DNA of 7,883 nucleotides from Ruminiclostridium sp. (lineage in GTDB: Bacteria > Bacillota > Clostridia > Oscillospirales > Oscillospiraceae): the NCBI GenBank assembly GCA_017560855.1, contig JAFZEB010000079.1, positions 1 to 7,883 on the forward strand. The letters run 5' to 3'. Each line of letters starts with the position of its first letter. Within the stretch, counting starts at the first letter, position 1. The notes beneath the pieces were generated by a model. The model was given only the letters and a program-made list of their open reading frames with translations, did not search any database and was not told where the DNA came from. This document shows positions 5,066-7,883 of this stretch, one piece after another. Made by a program: the position numbers and the translations under genes.

Positions 5066-5141
5066 GTAGGGGCGATTCACGAATCGCCCGTAGCGTGGGG
5101 CGAACCCTAGGGGTGGCGGGCGCATCGTGATGCGCCCCTAC
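5066..5141. repeat. 76-bp composite palindromic element with 9-bp terminal inverted repeats
   Basis: The ends GTAGGGGCG (5066-5074) and CGCCCCTAC (5133-5141) are perfect inverted repeats. Next to each end lies a 9-bp-arm palindrome: GGGCGATTC/GAATCGCCC (5070-5078, 5081-5089) and GGGCGCATC/GATGCGCCC (5118-5126, 5129-5137). Between them is the 8-bp palindrome CCCTAGGG (5105-5112). There is no coding capacity or T-tract. The architecture is that of a REP- or MITE-like dispersed element; dispersal cannot be shown from one window. Confidence 0.8.
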
Positions 5142-5224
5142 GATTGGCGTTTCATTTTTTGACGCGAGCTTTTGAGAAAATCAACGGAATTTTACAAAAA
5201 AGCCAACACCTCTTCCCCAAACCA

Positions 5225-5233
5225 TGGTAAAAT
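5225..5233 (+). promoter_or_regulatory. Extended -10 promoter of the alarmone synthetase operon
   Basis: TGGTAAAAT is an extended -10 (TG, one base, TAAAAT at 5228-5233). No good -35 is found 16-18 bp upstream (CCAACA at 5203-5208 is the nearest, poorly spaced). The predicted start is near 5240, a leader of about 48 bases, with AGGAG at 5277-5281. It lies 84 bp downstream of the palindromic element. Confidence 0.5.
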
Positions 5234-5287
5234 ACTTTCATACAACGTAAACAAGGCATTTAGCCTGTGACATAACAGGAGAACGAT

Positions 5288-6064
5288 ATGGAACGAAACG
5301 AGAACAATGGCCTGTGGACTGGTGGCCTGGACACAGTCATGAGTCCCTGGGGAGAGGGTCTGGACCCCAATCAGCCCAGGGACAAGGCCATCATCGGCAC
5401 GGTGGTGAAGTATCAGGATATGCTTCTGGGTTATACCTGTGCCATGAAAGAGGTCCAGACCAAGTTTGATGTGCTCAACACCGAGTTCAAAGTGCGCAAC
5501 CAGCGAAACCCCATCAGCTCCGTGACCACTCGGCTGAAAAGCACCGCCAGCATCACGGAAAAGCTCAACCGAAAGGGACTCCCTGTGACCCTGGAGAGCA
5601 TGGAGAAAAACCTGAATGATGTTGCCGGTGTTCGGGTCATCTGCTCCTATCAGGATGACATCTACCGCATCGCCAATGCCCTCCTGGGCCAGGATGATGT
5701 AAAGCTCCTGGAGAAGAAGGACTACATCGCCAATCCCAAGCCCAACGGCTACCGAAGCCTTCACCTCATCATCACCGTGCCGGTCTTCTTTGCTCAGAAG
5801 CGGCGGCGGGTGAAGGTAGAGGTCCAGATCCGCACCATCGCCATGGACTTCTGGGCCAGTCTGGAGCACCAGATGAAGTACAAGCAGGAGCTGCCCAACC
5901 CGGAGGCCATTGCCGATGAATTGAAAAGCATCGCCGATACCATCCAGGACACCGACCTGCGGATGCTCAAGCTCCGCCGGCGGATCGAGCAGACCGCTGA
6001 GACTCCCACCGAGGAGGAACTGCTTCTGGAGCGGTTCAGCCGGGTGGACCTGACCATGGATTAA
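5288..6064 (+). CDS. Small alarmone synthetase (GTP pyrophosphokinase, RelA/SpoT synthetase domain only)
   Basis: The 258-residue product is a single-domain (p)ppGpp synthetase of the small alarmone synthetase group (RelQ/RelP-like). It transfers pyrophosphate from ATP to the 3' hydroxyl of GDP or GTP in the cytosol. Visible motifs are RLKSTASITEKLNRKG (82-97), the catalytic NDVAGVRVICSY with Asp111, KPNGYRSLHLII with guanine-stacking Tyr155, and VEVQIRTIAMDFWASLEHQMKYK with Glu178 of the ExQ motif. C-terminal helices (about 205-245) resemble the oligomerisation tail of the group. There is no HD hydrolase, TGS or ACT domain, so it makes but does not degrade the alarmone. It has a ~40-residue N-terminal extension relative to typical RelQ (about 210). 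The start follows AGGAG by 6 bases. It is the first gene of an operon with two aldo/keto reductases, the first 17 bases downstream. Confidence 0.92.
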   Translation: MERNENNGLWTGGLDTVMSPWGEGLDPNQPRDKAIIGTVVKYQDMLLGYTCAMKEVQTKFDVLNTEFKVRNQRNPISSVTTRLKSTASITEKLNRKGLPVTLESMEKNLNDVAGVRVICSYQDDIYRIANALLGQDDVKLLEKKDYIANPKPNGYRSLHLIITVPVFFAQKRRRVKVEVQIRTIAMDFWASLEHQMKYKQELPNPEAIADELKSIADTIQDTDLRMLKLRRRIEQTAETPTEEELLLERFSRVDLTMD

Positions 6065-6081
6065 ACGAAGGAGGAATCCCT

Positions 6082-6930
6082 ATGAAGACTTTGACTGACG
6101 TTTATACCCTCTCCAACGGCGTGACCATCCCCTGGGTGGGCTTCGGCACCTGGCAGACCCCCGATGGCCAGGTGGCGGCAGATTCCGTGAAGGCCGCTCT
6201 GGCCGCCGGTTACCGCCATATCGACACCGCCTCCATCTATAAGAACGAGACTGGCGTGGGCCAGGGCATCCGGGAGAGTGGCGTTCCCAGAGAAGAAATT
6301 TTTGTCACCACCAAGATCTGGAACAACAAGCGTGGCTATGAGAAGACCCGTGAGTCTGTGGAGAAGAGCCTGGAGCGCCTGGGTCTGGACTATCTGGACA
6401 TGGTCCTCATCCACTGGCCTGCCGCTCCCCACCGTGTGGAAAACTGGGAGGAGCTGAATAAGAGCACCTGGCAGGCCCTCACCGACCTGTACAAGGAGGG
6501 CAAGATCCGGGCCATTGGCGTCTCCAACTTTAAGCCCCACCACCTGAAGGCTCTGCTGGAGGCAGAGGTCAAGCCCATGGTCAACCAGATCGAGCTGCAC
6601 CCCGGCATGACCCAGCAGGAGACGGTGGACCTGTGCCGGGAGCACGGCATTCTCCTGGAGGCGTGGAGCCCTCTGGGCTGCGGCAGACTGTTGGACCATC
6701 CCTTCCTGGGTGAGCTGGCCGCAAAATACGGCAAGTCTGTGGCTCAGATCTGCATCCGCTGGTGTCTCCAGAAGGGCTTCCTGCCCCTGCCCAAGTCCGT
6801 GACCCCCAGCCGTATCCTGGACAACACCAAGGTCTTTGACTTCGCTCTCAGCGACGAGGATATGGCTGCTATGGACGCCATGGAAAATGTGGGCTGGTCC
6901 GGCCTGGACCCCGATGAGGTGGACTTCTGA
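6082..6930 (+). CDS. Aldo/keto reductase (first of a tandem pair)
   Basis: The 282-residue product is a cytosolic NAD(P)H-dependent aldo/keto reductase with a TIM-barrel fold, reducing aldehydes or ketones to alcohols. The complete catalytic tetrad is visible: Asp48 (GYRHIDTA), Tyr53 (IYKNE), Lys78 (VTTKIW) and His111 (LIHWP). The signatures KIRAIGVSNF (141-150) and MVNQIELHP (166-174) follow. The nucleotide-binding segment LPKSVTPSRILDN (236-248), with Lys238, Ser239, Arg244 and Asn248, favours NADPH. Length is normal for the 2,5-diketo-gluconate reductase/YtbE-like group, but the substrate cannot be predicted. GGAGG (6070-6074) lies 7 bases before the ATG. The gene is 17 bp after the alarmone synthetase gene and its TGA overlaps the start of the next reductase. 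Confidence 0.95.
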   Translation: MKTLTDVYTLSNGVTIPWVGFGTWQTPDGQVAADSVKAALAAGYRHIDTASIYKNETGVGQGIRESGVPREEIFVTTKIWNNKRGYEKTRESVEKSLERLGLDYLDMVLIHWPAAPHRVENWEELNKSTWQALTDLYKEGKIRAIGVSNFKPHHLKALLEAEVKPMVNQIELHPGMTQQETVDLCREHGILLEAWSPLGCGRLLDHPFLGELAAKYGKSVAQICIRWCLQKGFLPLPKSVTPSRILDNTKVFDFALSDEDMAAMDAMENVGWSGLDPDEVDF

Positions 6931-7772
6931 TGACCCTCCAGGACACCTGCACCCTGAGAAACGGCGTGCAAATCCCTCGGCTGGGCTTCGGCACCTACAA
7001 AACCCCGGAAGGGGAGGTGGCGGAGGCCTCCGTCCTGGCCGCCCTGGAGGCGGGCTACCGCCACATCGACACTGCCGCCTTTTATGGCAACGAAGGAGGC
7101 GTGGGCCGAGCCATCCGCAAGAGCGGCATCCCCCGGGAGGAGATCTTCGTGACCACCAAGGTGTGGAACACCGAGCGGGGCTATGAGAAGGCCAAGGCCT
7201 CCATTCTGGCCAGTCTGGATCGCCTGGGCCTGGACTACGTGGACCTGTGCCTGATCCACTGGCCGGCCATCCCCAAGCAGTATCCCGATTGGGAGGCCAT
7301 CAACGTGGACACCTGGCGGGCCTTTACAGAACTCCACAGGCTGGGGAAAATCCGGGCCATTGGGGTCTCCAACTTTAAGCCCCGTCATTTGAAGGCCCTC
7401 ATGGAGACCGAGGTGAAGCCCATGGTCAACCAGATCGAATGCCACCCCGGCCAACCCCAGAATGAGACCATTGCCTACTGCCAGACCAACGGCATTTTGG
7501 TGGAGGCCTGGTCCCCCATGGGCCGGGGCAAGCTTCTGGACCATCCCCTCCTGGTGGAGATGGCAGGGAAGTATGGGGTCTCCGTGGCTCAGCTGTGCAT
7601 CCGGTGGTGCCTCCAGCGGGGGATCCTTCCTCTGCCCAAATCCGTGACCCCGGCGCGCATCCGGGAGAACGCCCGGGTCTACGATTTTGCCATTTCCCAA
7701 GAGGATATGGCGGTCCTGACGGGAATGCCCCCCACGGCAACCTCCCACGACCCGGATGAGATCGACTTTTAA
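6930..7772 (+). CDS. Aldo/keto reductase (second of a tandem pair)
   Basis: The 280-residue product is a paralogue of the preceding reductase, roughly two thirds identical by eye along the whole length. It has an intact tetrad: Asp47 (GYRHIDTA), Tyr52 (FYGNE), Lys77 (VTTKVW) and His110 (LIHWP). The NADPH segment LPKSVTPARIREN is also kept. Differences cluster in substrate loops (PAIPKQYPDWEAIN against PAAPHRVENWEELN) and in the C-terminal tail (PPTATSHDPDEIDF against ENVGWSGLDPDEVDF), so substrates may differ. The ATG shares one base with the upstream TGA (TGATG), indicating translational coupling; a GAGGTG sequence in the upstream gene's end (6915-6920) could act as ribosome binding site. 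It is the last gene of the operon, followed at once by a terminator. Confidence 0.95.
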   Translation: MTLQDTCTLRNGVQIPRLGFGTYKTPEGEVAEASVLAALEAGYRHIDTAAFYGNEGGVGRAIRKSGIPREEIFVTTKVWNTERGYEKAKASILASLDRLGLDYVDLCLIHWPAIPKQYPDWEAINVDTWRAFTELHRLGKIRAIGVSNFKPRHLKALMETEVKPMVNQIECHPGQPQNETIAYCQTNGILVEAWSPMGRGKLLDHPLLVEMAGKYGVSVAQLCIRWCLQRGILPLPKSVTPARIRENARVYDFAISQEDMAVLTGMPPTATSHDPDEIDF

Positions 7773-7775
7773 GCC

Positions 7776-7811
7776 CAAGGGGTGAGGAAGATTCCTCGCC
7801 CCTTGTTTTTT
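7776..7811 (+). terminator. Intrinsic terminator of the alarmone synthetase-reductase operon
   Basis: A 13-bp stem (7776-7788 with 7793-7805, one T-G pair) with a short AGAT loop is followed by TTTTTT (7806-7811). It begins four bases after the TAA. Confidence 0.95.
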
Positions 7812-7831
7812 GTGTGCAAACCCGGTAGAAT
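7803..7831 (+). promoter_or_regulatory. Probable promoter of the downstream truncated gene
   Basis: TTGTTT (7803-7808), a 17-bp spacer and TAGAAT (7826-7831) form a plausible vegetative promoter whose -35 overlaps the end of the preceding terminator. The predicted start is near 7838. Confidence 0.45.
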
Positions 7832-7865
7832 GGAGAAAATGTGACGTTAAGGGAGATTTCTGCCT

Positions 7866-7883
7866 ATGTATACCCACCTTGCA
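7866..7883 (+). CDS. Start of a further gene, cut by the window edge
   Basis: An ATG at 7866 opens a frame (MYTHLA) that runs off the window. AAGGGAG (7849-7855) lies about 10 bases upstream and a plausible promoter precedes it. Six codons are too few to name a product; the call rests on the ribosome binding site, promoter and spacing after the operon terminator. Confidence 0.45.

Larger units (their letters stand above)
4849..5287. other. Repeat-rich intergenic region between rpsI and the alarmone synthetase gene
   Basis: No convincing gene lies in this 439-bp gap. It holds, in order, an inverted copy of the rpsI 3' end (4857-4879), a GC-rich hairpin (4906-4940), a stretch of unknown origin with short inverted repeats, a direct partial rpsI copy (5016-5035), a composite palindromic element (5066-5141), and an A/T-rich promoter region for the downstream operon (about 5150-5287). 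Another small stem, GCGACG (5006-5011) with CGTCGC (5025-5030), overlaps the direct rpsI copy. Composition changes sharply at about 5145, from GC-rich repeat to A/T-rich promoter DNA, suggesting that the repeat block was inserted next to the original promoter region. Confidence 0.75.

Noticed and set aside
4895..5110. 71-codon open frame in the intergenic gap
   Set aside because: It runs through the hairpin, the direct rpsI copy and the palindromic element, has no good ribosome binding site, and its composition is explained by the repeats. I treat it as chance.
6744..7877. 377-codon open frame antisense to the second aldo/keto reductase and the end of the first
   Set aside because: It is the mirror of two GC-rich coding genes with intact motifs. 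It crosses the operon terminator and shows no domain of its own.

Overview
The window is ordinary chromosomal DNA of a Gram-positive gut-type Clostridia. The GC-rich third codon positions, strong AGGAGG ribosome binding sites, typical Firmicutes promoters and the protein families suggest Oscillospiraceae (Flavonifractor/Lawsonibacter-like). That placement is inference; no rRNA or other decisive marker is present. I see no phage, CRISPR, transposase or tRNA gene.

Layout. Bases 1-681 are the C-terminal part of an MgtE magnesium channel, closed by a bidirectional terminator shared with a convergent gene for a small flavin-binding protein of the pyridoxamine-phosphate-oxidase/NimA-like fold (780-1253, minus). 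That gene is divergent from a Crp/Fnr-family regulator (1379-2047, plus). The 125-bp gap between them holds a 20-bp palindrome centred 41.5 bp upstream of the predicted minus-strand start and overlapping the -35 of the regulator's own promoter. This suggests one site that activates the flavoprotein gene and represses the regulator. A second bidirectional terminator separates the regulator from a convergent lipoprotein gene (2086-2811, minus), which lies behind a TtcA-like tRNA thiolation gene (2921-3661, minus).

At 3759-3942 a consensus promoter (TTGACA, 17 bp, TATAAT) with an A/T-rich UP-like element and a nested stem-loop leader drives rplM-rpsI (ribosomal proteins L13 and S9), which end in a strong terminator at 4813-4848.

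The 439-bp gap 4849-5287 is the least ordinary part. It holds a perfect 23-bp inverted copy of the rpsI 3' coding end, a 19/20 direct copy of an adjacent, overlapping rpsI segment, a GC-rich hairpin, and a 76-bp composite palindromic element whose ends are 9-bp inverted repeats around two stem-loops. It looks like a repeat insertion or recombination scar. It sits directly upstream of the extended -10 promoter of the next operon.

That operon (5288-7772) encodes a synthetase-only (p)ppGpp synthetase followed by two tandem, closely related aldo/keto reductases, the second coupled to the first by a TGATG overlap. It ends in a strong terminator. A promoter overlapping that terminator's tail and a ribosome binding site lead into a gene cut off by the window edge (7866 onward).

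The genes do not form one obvious pathway. The best leads are the shared Crp/Fnr operator, the rpsI-derived repeats and palindromic element, and the alarmone synthetase-reductase operon. I found no convincing wholly new system.
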